Assembly: GCA_949358305.1 (NCBI GenBank)
Contig: CASHSZ010000007.1
Location: 186,001-250,000, forward strand
Direction: 5' to 3'
DNA length: 64,000 bases
DNA from: Strigamia acuminata
Lineage: Eukaryota; Arthropoda; Chilopoda; Geophilomorpha; Linotaeniidae
Below, one piece after another: positions 28,157 to 39,772 of this stretch. The translations under genes were made by a program, and so were the position numbers. The number at the start of each line of letters is the position of its first letter. Within the stretch, counting starts at the first letter, position 1. Below the pieces are notes generated by a model. That model searched no databases, was not told the origin of the DNA, and saw nothing but the letters and a program-made list of their open reading frames with translations.

Positions 28157-30650
28157 TGCGAATGCGTTTACATTCAGTGTCGACTAACTGCGCATCAATT
28201 ATTTCCCTTCTTGTAGGTGGGACTTCTTTTATCACATCTGTGAGAGCACTATACAAAGTTTCTTGTATCTCCTCCCCCTCCCTTTCTTCAGAATATTCTT
28301 TAGAATTTTCTGAAAAATGGACACGAACATTTGCTAAATATTCTGACCTTCCTGGAGCACGATTTAACGAAATCGAAGGATTGCCGTCCCATTCTTGCCA
28401 ATACTGATTTATTTCGATGGGTTCCACATGATCACGAAGAGGAATGTCTTCCTCTCCTAATGGGGCTCTTGAGAGTGCGTCTGCAACTTGATTACAAGCA
28501 CCCTTTCGAAATACAATCTTAAAGGCACCACATTGGATTCTTAAGGCCCAGCGGCCAAATTTTCCCGATGGTTCAGGTGTTCGCATAAGCCATTTTAATG
28601 CTTCTGCATCTGACTCGAGTGTAAAAGTACCATATTCTAAATATGGTTTAAAACGATCAATAGCCCACACGACTGCGAGGCATTCGAGTTCTGGCGTTGT
28701 GTAACGCTTCTCTGCTCCTCTCAAAACTCTGCTTGCGTAAGCTACAGGTCTGGCTGCCGTGCCAGTTTTCTTTTTGTCTTTATCAAAAAGGTCAACATCT
28801 TGGCAGATGACAGCTCCTAAGCCTTCGTGGGATGCGTCAGTCATGACTACGAAGGGTTTGGACATGTCTGGTTTGTGTAGACAATTGTCGTTACAAAGCA
28901 GCGCTTTAATTTTATTAAAAGCTTCAGTTTGAGCATCTCCCCATTCGAATGGAGTTTTCTCATTCATCATACATGTGTATGGCGCTGCTATGGCTCCGTG
29001 ATTAGGAACGAACTTCCTGAAGAAGTTTGTCATTCCATGAAACCGTTGAATGTCCTTAGCACATGTCGGAGTCGGAGATTTCATAATTGCAGAAATTTTA
29101 TCGGGATCTCCATATAAACCGTCAGGTTTAATCCAATGTCCTAAGAACTTAAGTTCCGTTCTTCCAAAACGAGACTTTGCTTTGTTAATCGTCATATTAG
29201 CTTGGTTAAGCTTTTCCAACACGTCTCTAACATGAATGAGATGTTCATCCCAAGTATTCGAATAGATAATTACGTCGTCTAAATAAACTAACGCGTAGTT
29301 TTGTAATGCTGAGCCTAAAACGCCTTCCATCAATCGTTGGAAGGTGCAAGGGGCATTGCAAAGTCCAAATGGCATTCGCACAAATTGGTAAGGGCCATTT
29401 GGCGTATAAAATGCCGTCTTTGGACGATCTTCTTTGCACATCTCTACTTGATAATAACCTTTGACAAGGTCAATGGATGTGAAATACCTACCTGGTCCAG
29501 TATTATGCAAAAGCAGATCTATACTGGGCATCTGTATCACATCTAATTCGGTGATTGCATTCAACCACCTATAGTCGATACACATTCTATACGTACCATC
29601 AGGTTTCGCAACAATTACAGGATGACTAATAAATGGCCCAGTGGCCTTTTCAATTAATCCATCTTGCTCTAGTTCAGCAACTAGTTTGGACATAATGGCT
29701 CTTTTGGCCGGATTGTACATACGGTACTGCATTCTGGGCAATGAATGCCCTTCTTTGAATTTAATACGATGTTGAGTAACATTCGTACATCCAACTTGGT
29801 CACGAAATACATTAGAAACTGCATTGACCACTTCTCGAAGCGCTAGGCGCTGTTCAGGAGTGCAATCACTACCTTCAACTAACTTCTCATCCCATTCTAA
29901 AACGGGTGCGTCAGATAATTCAATTGAATCAGTGACTGATGCAAGTTCTTCTAAATATTCGAAAGTAATTCGATTTAGCGGTGCCATTGCAAAGTTATCC
30001 TCTTCCGACACATAAGGGGCGGACCAAGTAGGTTTATCAGCACAAGAGAACTCTTGGAGATGTGGATGTGTACTAATCTTTTGTCGACGCATGAAATTGT
30101 GTCCAAGTATTAATCCACAGACTCGCTTTGCTAAAACGATGAAATTCATCGGCGTGAATTCATCAGCCCACTGTACGCACAAAGTTATTTGTCCGACTGG
30201 TTTGTGTGCTACGCCTACAGCATTAACCAACATGTTTCTGGGTGCTTCTTGTAAAAATTCAGGCAGAGCTTGAGTTTCTGACAAAAGCTGTTCCCCAATA
30301 TAACATTGTGAAGCTCCTGTATCCATGAGCGCATTGTAGGTGAGCCCACCAATTGTAACTTTCATTCGAGGATCGTCTTTATTATTACCCAAAGTAATAG
30401 TGTGCAAATTATTGCTCCCGATGACTCTGTTGAGTCGTCTAGGTCTACAGAATTTCTTCGTGTAACATTTATGTGGAAACAGTGTCAAATTCTTGAGTTG
30501 TTCCGTCATCTTTTGTAGATTTTCATCTATTCCACCGCTATGACTAGTGGCCTCTTCTAAAAACGTAGTTTCCACGTCCATAAACAACGAATCCGACATA
30601 GCATCAGCTATTTCTGGGGGCTGAATGATTCCTTCATCCCCCGGATCTAG
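28157..30650 (-). pseudogene. pol: O1 pol: protease, RT, RNase H; integrase replaced by satellite
   Basis: Entered by -1 frameshift from gag; the first ATG in this frame is at 30599. Protease MDTGASQC; RT with RMPFGLCNAP and VYLDDVIIYS; RNase H with MTDASHEGLG, ELECLAVVWA and NQVADALSRAP; then the usual pre-integrase QLVDTECKR, where satellite starts. The frame runs on for about 168 codons of satellite peptide to 27651, giving a chimeric 982-codon frame from the ATG. RT and RNase H residues look intact; integration function is lost. Confidence 0.9.
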
Positions 30651-30656
30651 TTTTTT
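30616..30656 (-). promoter_or_regulatory. O1 gag-pol -1 ribosomal frameshift signal
   Basis: Minus strand: slippery heptamer A AAA AAC (30656-30650) in the gag frame directly before the gag TAG, a 7-base spacer, then a hairpin with stem GGGGG (30642-30638) and CCCCC (30620-30616), extended by ATGA/TCAT inside. A shift of -1 leads straight into the pol frame with no stop before its ATG at 30599. This is the classic arrangement. Confidence 0.9.
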
Positions 30657-32468
30657 GCACTAGAATCAGTTGAATCGTTAGATTCAGGTTTAGCCAACTG
30701 TTTGACTATTTCAGCTAATTGATTAGTGAGCGTTGATTGCAACTTATTCTCGAAATTGTTAAATTTGGAATCAAGTTTCGCATCTAGTGTTGCATCCAAT
30801 ACTTCTTGTGTTACCCAATTAGGTTTACGCTTAGCAGAGGGATCCAAAGTTGGAGTATCTGGAGTATTTCTTTTCTGAATGTCTTCAGATTTAAAATTCG
30901 AGCGAGGTTTTAAATCTGGACATTCTCGTCGGAAATGTCCGGGTTTCTTACAATTAAAGCAAACCATTTGTCCCCTCCTGTTGGGATCTACTACACCATT
31001 TACTGCGTAAATTAGTTCACATTCTTCGGGTAACTCATCTGTACAGAAATTAATCTGTTCACTCGAATCCATAGTCAGGGATTTAGCGTTGGTTTTTGGT
31101 TGCGAACGAGTGTCCGGTTTCCTTGGTGGGAAAACGACTGGATCGCTTACTTTCACCCCATTGGCTGTACGGCTGTACAGCCCTTTCTTCTTCGTAATGG
31201 CATTATAAATGTCCAAAAAAGGAAGCTCATCTAAACCTTGCGTGTGTAAGAGAAGATCGTTGGCGGGAGTGATACTTCCCAAAAATATACTCGCAGCTCC
31301 CTGAGAGTTAAGATTATCTTGTAACAACCAAAGTTGGTAAAACTTATGTGTATAATCATACAAGTTTTCCGTGTCGAGTTGTCTCAACTTAGTCAATTGG
31401 GTTGTTCGTTCCAGACACGTGGCAACAAACCTTCCTCTAAACGCTTTTTCAAACGTATCCCAATTATGAAAATCGTCTCGTCTCTCTTGAAACCAACTAT
31501 ATGCGAGGTCGGTTAAGTAACCAGCCACGCCTTTTACTAACATTTCATCGAGTGATATGTTTCGCAGGAACGCAACGTTTCGTATTATACTAAGGAAGCG
31601 CTCGCTTTCTTCAGTTTTACCCGAAAATACAGGTATGTCTGGGGGTTTCAAACTTATAGTTTGGGGTGAGGCGGGTGTGGAATTCTTTCCCACTTGTGCT
31701 AATTTATGCATATTTAAAGCAATAGTAGCTAAGTCGTCCGCTGACATCCCAAAACTACTAGTTGGTCGCGAATTATCATTCGTCGATTCATTATTAGACT
31801 GACTCGAATTATTTTGACTAGAGCCGTTAAAATTATTGGGGTTGAAATTATTCGACCCTCCTTGATTCTGTCTATTTTGATTGCCAAAATTCGAATGATT
31901 ATTCGGCCTACCCTGATTGCCAAAATTCGAATGATTATTCGCTCCACTGTGATTTCCAAAGTTCGAATGATTATTCGAATTTCCCTGATAACCTTGGTTC
32001 GAATAATTATTCGATTGGTTCTGATTGCCAGATTGTGAATAGTTATTCCACTGGCCTTGATTACCGGAACTTGAACAGTTGGTCGAATTATTTAAGTTAT
32101 TTAAGTTCGGCTGAACTGGATAACTTCCTTGCGTTAAAGGTACTTGGTTTGGAATATTATTATTTCCAGAAAAGAGATTCAAACGATTGTTTGGATCGAC
32201 TACCCCTCTTAATTGAGAGCTTAAATCACGATTCAATCCATGAATAGGTTCAGCAGCAAGATTCGGACAACTGTTAGCTCCATTTGGAAAACCAGGATTA
32301 GGGTGGACAATATTGTTTAAACCCATATACATTCTTCTATGAGAAGCGACAAGTTGATTATTCATTCGCTGATAAAACGCTTGTTCAAAGCTACCGGGTG
32401 TAGGATTCTGTTGATCCCAACGAGATTTCCGGTTGGTCGTCGGAGGTCTTGTCGTTTTCTGACGATAC
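30647..32468 (-). CDS. gag: O1 gag, C-terminal part
   Basis: Continuous with 51612-52058 if Cop-B is ignored; about 750 residues in total. It starts in phase at the GATAC target. Next comes an Asn/Gln/Gly/Ser-rich stretch of roughly 110 residues with repeats of NHSNFGNQ (about 31780-32110), then a capsid-like region (PPDIPVFSGKTEESERFL, WDTFEKAFRGRF), then the zinc knuckle CFNCKKPGHFRREC at about 30922-30963, and a coiled, charged end. It stops with TAG directly after the slippery site. Confidence 0.88.
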
Positions 32469-32946
32469 TGTTAGTTTATGCCCAACTGTTTGTGATATAT
32501 TAGTTACATGTTTCCGGATAAATGTAACATGCGTATCATTGTGATTCTGTGCCTGTGTTATATTGATTGATATTGACTTTTAACCCCCTTTCTACTGTGC
32601 TAAGTATCCCAATCAATATATTTTTGTTAGCAATGATATGCTCACATGTCAACTGCTCAAATGAGCATTTATCTTTTAGTTTCTCCATTGCTTTTGAGCC
32701 TTTTATCGATTGTTTATGTCGTTTGCATTATTCTTTATGTAAAGGACAAATCATTACTTGTTAAACAATGATTTGTTCTACCATTAGTTTTGTACACGTT
32801 TTGGAGAGCAGCTAGCCTCAAAACATACCCGTTGATATTATTCTCACATGAATAAAGATGGCGGCGCACGTATGCGAGTTCCCGCATCCATAGAATTCAA
32901 GTCTCAGCTCTCTTCTTTTGATGTCCAGCGCCTCCAAATCGCATCA
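32469..32946 (+). repeat. Cop-B 5' LTR
   Basis: 478 bp, TGTTAG to GCATCA. Contains AATAAA overlapping AAGATGGCGGC (32857-32867), a YY1/Pleiohomeotic-type motif. Confidence 0.95.
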
Positions 32947-32948
32947 TA

Positions 32949-32967
32949 TGGTAGCAGAGGATGGTTT
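32949..32967 (+). promoter_or_regulatory. Cop-B primer binding site, initiator tRNA-Met
   Basis: TGGTAGCAGAGGATGGTTT, two bases after the LTR, matches the complement of the initiator tRNA-Met 3' end over all 19 bases as I recall it: the longest such match here. Confidence 0.9.
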
Positions 32968-33551
32968 GCGACGCGGCAAACCGTTTGTGATGCGTTTACG
33001 GCGATTTTCGGAAAGAAACGGACATCGCGGATTCGGTATCGTCGCAAAGACGTATTAGCGGATTCGAGCGAAGCGGACGGGCTTTGACAACCTGTGCGGA
33101 CGTTTGCAGGAGCTTTTCTGGATCGAACAGTGTAAGAATTGTCGAAATTCTGTGCGAAATAAGCACTCTGCTCGATATAAAGAAGATTTTCTTCTGCGGG
33201 CGCCATTTTGTTTGTGGTTTCATCGCGATTGGCCGTGAAGCCAGGCGAGAATCGTGCATACGGATCGGTACACGTTCTCATCGTGATTCGACGCGAGAAT
33301 ACGTCGCAGCGACGTCGTTTTTGGACCGTTTTCAACGAAAATCGACACGGAAGTCTTCGAGCGAAGCGAATTTTCGACGACGGCCATTTTTCGTCAAAGC
33401 AGACGGAAAAACGACGCGTAAGAATCATTTTCAACGCCAAGACCTGTGTGGGCATAAATTTGCACACAGGCATCAGCTATTTGAAGCCAGAAGACCAGTT
33501 AGCGGGTTAAACGTACGCGCTGGCATTTTTCCCGAGGTTTTGTGCACGGAG
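32968..33551 (+). other. Cop-B leader, first part
   Basis: Untranslated leader up to the Cop-C2 target CGGAG (33547-33551). Overlapping short frames exist on both strands; none looks like a known protein. It continues at 40089. Confidence 0.75.
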
Positions 33552-33862
33552 TGTTGTTTTTAGAAGAGATGAGGCAGGAAAAACAAAATAAACATCGTTT
33601 ATTTGCGAGTGCAGCTTTGCACACGTAAAGGAAAATTTACAAGTGATAAAAAGGTAAACTCAAAAGGTGATACATAAACTTGGGTTAAACAAAACCCGAT
33701 AAACGAAATTTAACAAACAAAGCAATGTCAAATACGGGATCTCATTTGATCCATACAGAAATCAATGTTCACTAATTTATAAACCGATAAATATCAAAAC
33801 AGCAAAGTGAACATTGAGAATAAATAGCAAACAATCAATCTCGGGGAACAAAAAGGCCAACA
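33552..33862 (-). repeat. Cop-C2 3' LTR
   Basis: 311 bp, TGTTGTTTTTAG to GGCCAACA on the plus strand. The 166 bases to the stop codon at 34029 are 3' untranslated. Confidence 0.95.
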
Positions 33863-34028
33863 ATAGCCCCCCATTCTCCGAGATAATAAACAAATCTCAG
33901 AAAAATCAAAAACCCGAAAACAATATCGATAGTCAATTGGTTGCGGTACAGAACAAGCAGTGATAAAAATCAGAATCAACCAATTGACAAATGCACAAAT
34001 GCGGGAAATCGAAAAACTATAATCGAAA

Positions 34029-37000
34029 TTACCGAAAGAAATGTTTGCACAAAAATTGCAAACGGGCAGGCGAGAAAAACTTGGTGAAAATGTCGGCAGG
34101 ATTTAAATCGCCGGAAATCTTTCGCAAAACAAAAACGCCCTCGGTAAGCCAATCCCGCAAAAAGAAATAGCGCACATCGATATGTTTGGTCCGACGATTT
34201 TCGATGTCATTCCTCGTAAAATAAATGGTGGATAACGAATCAGAAAACATCGTCGGAGTGGGTAAACGGAAAATTCGGGTCCAATCGATCGCGCCGTGGA
34301 GCCAAACGATCTCCTTCGCGCCATCGAGAAGTGCCAAAAACTCGGCCTCCATGATGCTTAAAGCGCAATAGCGCTGCTTGCAGCAGCCCCAGGAGATGGG
34401 AACCCCGAAAATCGAAATCGTGTACCCTCCGAAGCTCTTTCTTGTATCTCGGTCCGAGATCCAAGAGGCGTCGGAGTGCCCTGACAGGATGTCTCCAGTG
34501 ACCGCGGAAAGGGAAATCGAATAATTCCGCGTGTTCTTCAAATACTGGAGAACCTGAAGAAGAAGGGCCACGTGCTTTGAGGTGAAGCACGTGTTGTACT
34601 GGGACAACAAAATCACCGGAAAGAGGATATCGGGGCGCGTGCGAGAAGCCAAAAACAGAAGCGACCCAATAAGAGAACGGTACGGGAATTCGTCATCGTT
34701 CAGCACACGTTCTCCCTCTCTAGCGCAATTCACCATTGTGCCAACGGTGATCGGGACCCTGCACAGACGCTCGGAGGAGATTCCGAAATCTTCCGCGATC
34801 CGATCAATGTAATCGCGTTGATGAATGGAAATGCGTTCACCATCGCGATCGAACTGGACGCCCAACAGCTTCGATACCGGACCAAGATCTGTTATCGTGA
34901 AAAATCCACGAAGGGCCTTAACAGTTCGGTCTCGAGGACCGGGTCCTTTGGCGAATAACACCATGTCATCGACATAAACCAGGATGACGGCATCGTAAGT
35001 GTCGGAAATGAAAACGCCATTTACACCTAGAAGCTTGTGGAAATTAATCTCCAACAAGACTTCGACGAGACGAAAATTCCATTGTCGTCCGCTTTGATGA
35101 AGGCCGTAAAGAGCCTTATGAAGCCTCCACACTTTTCCAGTGTTTTGAGGAGTTTCCCAGCCCCTGGGAATCCTCATGAAGATGGCTTCATCCAAGTTGC
35201 CATAAAGATAGGCACCCTTGACATCGAGGTGTGTGTCTAGCCAGCCAAGAACGACCACTAGAAGCACGAAAAATAGGCGAATCAAAACGTAATTGACCAC
35301 GGGACTGAAAACCTCGGAATAGTCAACACCGTACTTCTGGCTGAAACCCTGAGCCACTAACATCGCCCTAAAACGGCGCACAATGCCTTCTGCATCACGC
35401 TTGATGTAGTAGACCCATTTATTCCCCACAATGTTTACATCAGGAGGAGGTTTTTCAACTTCCTCGTAAACACCTCGCTCACGAAAGAGATCAAGCTCTT
35501 CCTCCATGGCTTTCTGCCAATGGACACGGTCGGGGCTAGAAATAGCTTCCTTGTAGGTGCGAGGAACCTGGGCAAACAAGGAATGCGCGTACCGTGGTGG
35601 TTCGGTAGAATAGCAATCCGCAAACGCTTCTTCTTCCGAAGTCGTAGGACTGCGTGGAAGAGAAACATTAGGATCTACCGGTGGGGGATCAACCATTTGA
35701 ACTGGCACATTTCGGGTGCTAAAGTCAAAGGAATCTCGATCGTATGCTAAACGATTGTCGGCGCAATATCGCTCTACGTCGCCATGACTCCGCAATCTGG
35801 TACGATCCGGTGGGAAAAAATACACATCAGTGTGACCCATAGACGCGCCAGACTGCCGAATCACCTCAGATCGAGTCCACTTGCCCCCCACAGCCGGAGA
35901 AGCAGGCGGAGGCTGACGCAGTGGCGAGTGAACAGGAGGTGGAGGCAAAAGATGTGCTCTCAATGGGGGTTGCATAGCAATAGGTGAACCTGGAGGTGGA
36001 ATTCCAGGAGGTGGAGGTCCAGGAGGTGGAAGTCCAGGAGGAGGCGGAGGAGGAATTGTAGGTGGAGGAAGACCACCAACAGGAGGACGCGGAGGAAGTG
36101 GAGGAGGAATTGGGTCAGAACCAAAATCCGGCTCGAGCTCCACCGATATCGCACCTTCATCAGTGATCTCGGTGCCCTCATAAAAACGAGGATGTCCCCA
36201 CATGCATTCCTCATCGAAACGGACATGTTTCGACTCGAAAACCTCTCTGCGTTTAGGGCACCACACGCAATAACCCCGCGTGCGAAAAGCATAGCCAACC
36301 ACGACGCCAGTCCAGGCTCGGGATTCGAATTTCGAACCGCGGACTTGCTTCGGGATGTGCACGAAACACCTTGACCCAATCACCTTAAGGTGTTTGAGTG
36401 GAACAGTCTTGCCATACCACAGACAATAGGGGACAAGATTGTTCAGTGACTTATGTGGGAAGCGGTTCTTCAAATAAATCATAGTAACCGCGAGCTCAGC
36501 CCACAGCACTCGAGGCAAAGACGTCGACAAAAAGAAAGAACGCACGCCCTCAAGTAAGGTGCGGTTAAGGCGTTCCGCAACGCCATTCTGCTCGGGTGTA
36601 TACACATTCGTGCGCTGTGCTTTGATGCCGCGCTGGACTAGGAAATTTTCGAAATTTTTGGAACAAAATTCCATGCCATTATCAGTCCTGACTGCTTTAA
36701 TGCAGCCAGCCCCCCATAAAACCTCCATCCGAGCATGGAATAGCTTAAAAACTTCGAAAACTTCCCCCTTCGTTTTCATGGGCACAACAAAGGAGTAACG
36801 GGAAAAGTCGTCTACGATCGTTAGTAAATAACGAGCGCCACCGATGGATGTGGTATTCGAATGACCCCAAACATCCATATGAAGCAAATCTAAAGGCTTC
36901 TTGGAAGAAATACCTTCCTTAATGCTCGGAAATGAAGCACGGGTGGATTTGGCGCGGGCACACACAGCACATGCTGGCAATGCGGAAGTAGAAATTTCTA

Positions 37001-38543
37001 TTCCGGAAGCATTCGGAGATTTCGCCAAGTGACGAATACCGTCGGCATTAAAATGCCCAAATCTCCGGTGCCAAAGCTCCAAATCAGACAACTTTCCCTT
37101 CGGGGGTTTGGGAGAAGAGGTCGAAACAAGTTCCTCGGCAAAAGTGAAATGCCGGACAGGTGACTGCAAAGTCGACGCAGAAAGAACCTGTTTGGGAACT
37201 GGGGCGGATGTAGCCGCAGGAGGCTTCGCAGATGTAAGATCCGCGGGCAAAATATTCTGAAGGGAATATAAATCATCCTTCAGTTTGGCCGTTAAAAGAA
37301 ATTGTTTGGCTTTATCCTGCGGGTGATAAATGGACATTAGACCATTTGCGGCTGCAAAATGCAGTCCGGCACGATCGATCTTCGATAGGCTCACCAAATT
37401 ACGCGAGAAAGCAGGGGCATGTAAAACATTATGCATAGTGACGGGAAAATCAGACCCCCCAGCGCGGCTACGGCCAACTCGCAACACCACATCTCCAACA
37501 CCATCAACTCGAGAGCGACCTTCACCCAAAAGGATGAAATAATTGGAGACTGGCTTGTAATTGATGAAACGATCACGCTCTGGACACACGTGGTCGGAAG
37601 ATCCCGAATCGATGAGCCACTCATTCGATGAAGCCGAAGACACATTCGATTCCGATCGCGCGAAGAAATTGAACCCGGTGACCACGTTTGAAGAAACAGT
37701 GGCTGTTTGCGGAGCACCACCACCGCGTCCACGCTTGCGGTTGCGCGAGTTCGAGCGTCGACCACGATTGGCGGATGGAGCGGAAGAGGCAGCGCCCTGG
37801 ACACGGGGTTTGGGGCACTTGTTCGCGTAGTGTCCCATTTCTTTGCAGTTAAAACACTGAATCTGCGATAACGGTCGAAAGGGCTTATTCGGCGTACCCG
37901 AAGTCGAACTAGTAGACTGCAAACTAGTCGATGATCCCGAATCGGCACTCTTTATCTTTAACCGATTAAATTCCGAAAGAAGATGGTCGGTGACCGCTTT
38001 CAAGGTGAAATCCGCCTTGGACCAATGGTAGATCGTTTGCACGGTCGCCTCGTACGAATCCGGTAAAAAATCCAGAAGTTGATAGGCGACATCCGAATCC
38101 GAAAACTTGACATCCAATTCAACTAAAACCGCACGGGCTTTGGTAACGCGGCTTACGAAGACTGACATATCTTCATTTGGAAGTAATCGCATCATGAGGA
38201 AATCACGTCGGAGTTTCGCAATTCGGGCAAGCGAAGTCGGTTGAAATGTGGCTTTCAATGCCACCCAGGCGTCGCGAGCGGTGTCGGCAGCGAGAACGAT
38301 GTCCTGATATTGTGGCTCAACAAATAAGCCAAGCAAGGCTTTTGCACGTTTGGAGCGGTCATCGTGCAGTTGTTTGCGAGTATCATCCCACGCATCGTTC
38401 TTCACGGGAGGTTTCTCGTCGATAAACTGGTCGACGCCTTTCTCGAGCAACAAAAACTGGATGTTGCGAGACCAGGACTCGTAATTGTCCGCATTTAGCC
38501 GTGTAATGGAAAAATGGTGCGTGAATTTGTCGGATTCTGCCAT
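34029..38543 (-). CDS. gag-pol: Cop-C2 gag-pol polyprotein, 1504 aa, intact
   Basis: The same architecture as Cop-C1 and clearly homologous along its length. Zinc knuckle CFNCKEMGHYANKC; protease IDSGSSDHVC; integrase finger LWHRRFGHFN, core HMDVWGHSN, RTDNGMEFC, NGVAERLNR; proline-rich linker (PPPPPPGLPPPGPPPPG); RT with VYVDDMVLF; RNase H with SDASW and RTKHIDV. No stop or shift. It is the most likely active copia here together with Cop-A and Cop-C1. Confidence 0.97.
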   Translation of the reverse strand: MAESDKFTHHFSITRLNADNYESWSRNIQFLLLEKGVDQFIDEKPPVKNDAWDDTRKQLHDDRSKRAKALLGLFVEPQYQDIVLAADTARDAWVALKATFQPTSLARIAKLRRDFLMMRLLPNEDMSVFVSRVTKARAVLVELDVKFSDSDVAYQLLDFLPDSYEATVQTIYHWSKADFTLKAVTDHLLSEFNRLKIKSADSGSSTSLQSTSSTSGTPNKPFRPLSQIQCFNCKEMGHYANKCPKPRVQGAASSAPSANRGRRSNSRNRKRGRGGGAPQTATVSSNVVTGFNFFARSESNVSSASSNEWLIDSGSSDHVCPERDRFINYKPVSNYFILLGEGRSRVDGVGDVVLRVGRSRAGGSDFPVTMHNVLHAPAFSRNLVSLSKIDRAGLHFAAANGLMSIYHPQDKAKQFLLTAKLKDDLYSLQNILPADLTSAKPPAATSAPVPKQVLSASTLQSPVRHFTFAEELVSTSSPKPPKGKLSDLELWHRRFGHFNADGIRHLAKSPNASGIEISTSALPACAVCARAKSTRASFPSIKEGISSKKPLDLLHMDVWGHSNTTSIGGARYLLTIVDDFSRYSFVVPMKTKGEVFEVFKLFHARMEVLWGAGCIKAVRTDNGMEFCSKNFENFLVQRGIKAQRTNVYTPEQNGVAERLNRTLLEGVRSFFLSTSLPRVLWAELAVTMIYLKNRFPHKSLNNLVPYCLWYGKTVPLKHLKVIGSRCFVHIPKQVRGSKFESRAWTGVVVGYAFRTRGYCVWCPKRREVFESKHVRFDEECMWGHPRFYEGTEITDEGAISVELEPDFGSDPIPPPLPPRPPVGGLPPPTIPPPPPPGLPPPGPPPPGIPPPGSPIAMQPPLRAHLLPPPPVHSPLRQPPPASPAVGGKWTRSEVIRQSGASMGHTDVYFFPPDRTRLRSHGDVERYCADNRLAYDRDSFDFSTRNVPVQMVDPPPVDPNVSLPRSPTTSEEEAFADCYSTEPPRYAHSLFAQVPRTYKEAISSPDRVHWQKAMEEELDLFRERGVYEEVEKPPPDVNIVGNKWVYYIKRDAEGIVRRFRAMLVAQGFSQKYGVDYSEVFSPVVNYVLIRLFFVLLVVVLGWLDTHLDVKGAYLYGNLDEAIFMRIPRGWETPQNTGKVWRLHKALYGLHQSGRQWNFRLVEVLLEINFHKLLGVNGVFISDTYDAVILVYVDDMVLFAKGPGPRDRTVKALRGFFTITDLGPVSKLLGVQFDRDGERISIHQRDYIDRIAEDFGISSERLCRVPITVGTMVNCAREGERVLNDDEFPYRSLIGSLLFLASRTRPDILFPVILLSQYNTCFTSKHVALLLQVLQYLKNTRNYSISLSAVTGDILSGHSDASWISDRDTRKSFGGYTISIFGVPISWGCCKQRYCALSIMEAEFLALLDGAKEIVWLHGAIDWTRIFRLPTPTMFSDSLSTIYFTRNDIENRRTKHIDVRYFFLRDWLTEGVFVLRKISGDLNPADIFTKFFSPARLQFLCKHFFR

Positions 38544-39772
38544 CGTATTGTAACCAATCGAAAAGCGGTGTTGAAGAGCGGTGTATTGCGAAAATAAAAT
38601 TCAGCCGTAGCGATAAAAATCAGCAATTACGCGCAAGGGAACCGTTGACGATGTTCGAGGCGGATATCCAACGAATGGGCTATACAGGTTACTAGTTAAC
38701 CCGTCTAAACAGTGGCCGTTTAGGAGTTGTCGGGAATTAACGGCCCTGTGGCCCCCGGATACTCCACTGTCGGGCACGGCAAAATAAATACAATGGTCAA
38801 AGTGCAATGACCAAGGCAAGGAATCAAATCTGCAAAAATAATTAAATTCTTGCAGAATTAATTCCAGGATCCTAAACCGGGTCCCCCAAAAGATTCACAG
38901 AGTTTCACGACAGGGAAGGCGAAAAAGAAATAAATAAGAATGAAAAAGAGGTGAATGAAATCAAATTCACAGTAGATTCCCTGTTGCGCACTCCGGGGTG
39001 CGATAAATCCTTCGAAATCGTTGAAAATCCCGTAAGAATCGCTGGCAAACGTCTGCCACTTCGTGTTTGACTTCGAACACGGAATTAAATGCATAAATCG
39101 TCGTTTTTGACGAAAATCTGCAAAATAATAAGCAAAAAGTACATGAGACACATGAATTTAGTCCGAAATTCGATGAAAATTGTCCGAAATTTGATGAAAA
39201 TCGTCGAAAATCTCGAAAATCAGTCCACAAAAAGGCGTATCGTCGTGTGCCGCCCTCGTGTTCGTCTCCAGCGAACAGAACACGAAAAAAAACATAAAAG
39301 TACACAAATCCGACTGAAAAGTACTCACAATGCTTGTGAAAACAAGCACATAATCCCAAAAAATCTCGGCACAGCACACTGTTGATGAAAAACACGAAAC
39401 GCGGTGAAAATTCACGGCAAAATTCACGGCAAAATTTGACTCGTAGATCGCACAGAATTATGGCGTAAAAACGATGAAAATTGGTCCGAAAATCACGAAA
39501 AATACCGCAAAAACCACTCACGATCGTTCTAAACATCAATCCAACACTGCTGGCGGTCATAAAGACTCGCAGGCACCGCAAATAATTCGGGAATCATCGA
39601 ATCAAGTCGGGCAAACAGTGGGACGAAGATGCGGGCGGCCATCTTGGATGGAGCGAGCAATCGATAAGCGGGAATGAGGTGGCCGAAAATCACTGTAACA
39701 ACTCGAAAAAATGCCGTAATTTCAACCAAAAAGCACTCACAGATGATGTTTAGTCCTCATCCTCTGCTACCA
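38544..39772 (-). promoter_or_regulatory. Cop-C2 leader with primer site and conserved block
   Basis: Primer site TGGTAGCAGAGGAT on the minus strand (39759-39772), directly at the LTR. The block 38652-38810 matches the Cop-C1 leader and has the same hairpin (38705-38723). A 204-codon same-strand frame (38967-39581) has no counterpart in Cop-C1 and a composition of low-complexity leader, so it is not called a gene. Confidence 0.75.

Noticed and set aside
32949-32967. tRNA gene
   Set aside because: Only the complement of a tRNA 3' end is present; it is a primer binding site.
33084-33563. 159-codon frame in the Cop-B leader
   Set aside because: Overlapped by equally long frames on the other strand and ends inside the Cop-C2 LTR; no recognisable domain.
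38967-39581. 204-codon frame in the Cop-C2 leader as an extra gene
   Set aside because: No counterpart in the Cop-C1 leader; Phe/Arg-rich composition follows from the low-complexity DNA.
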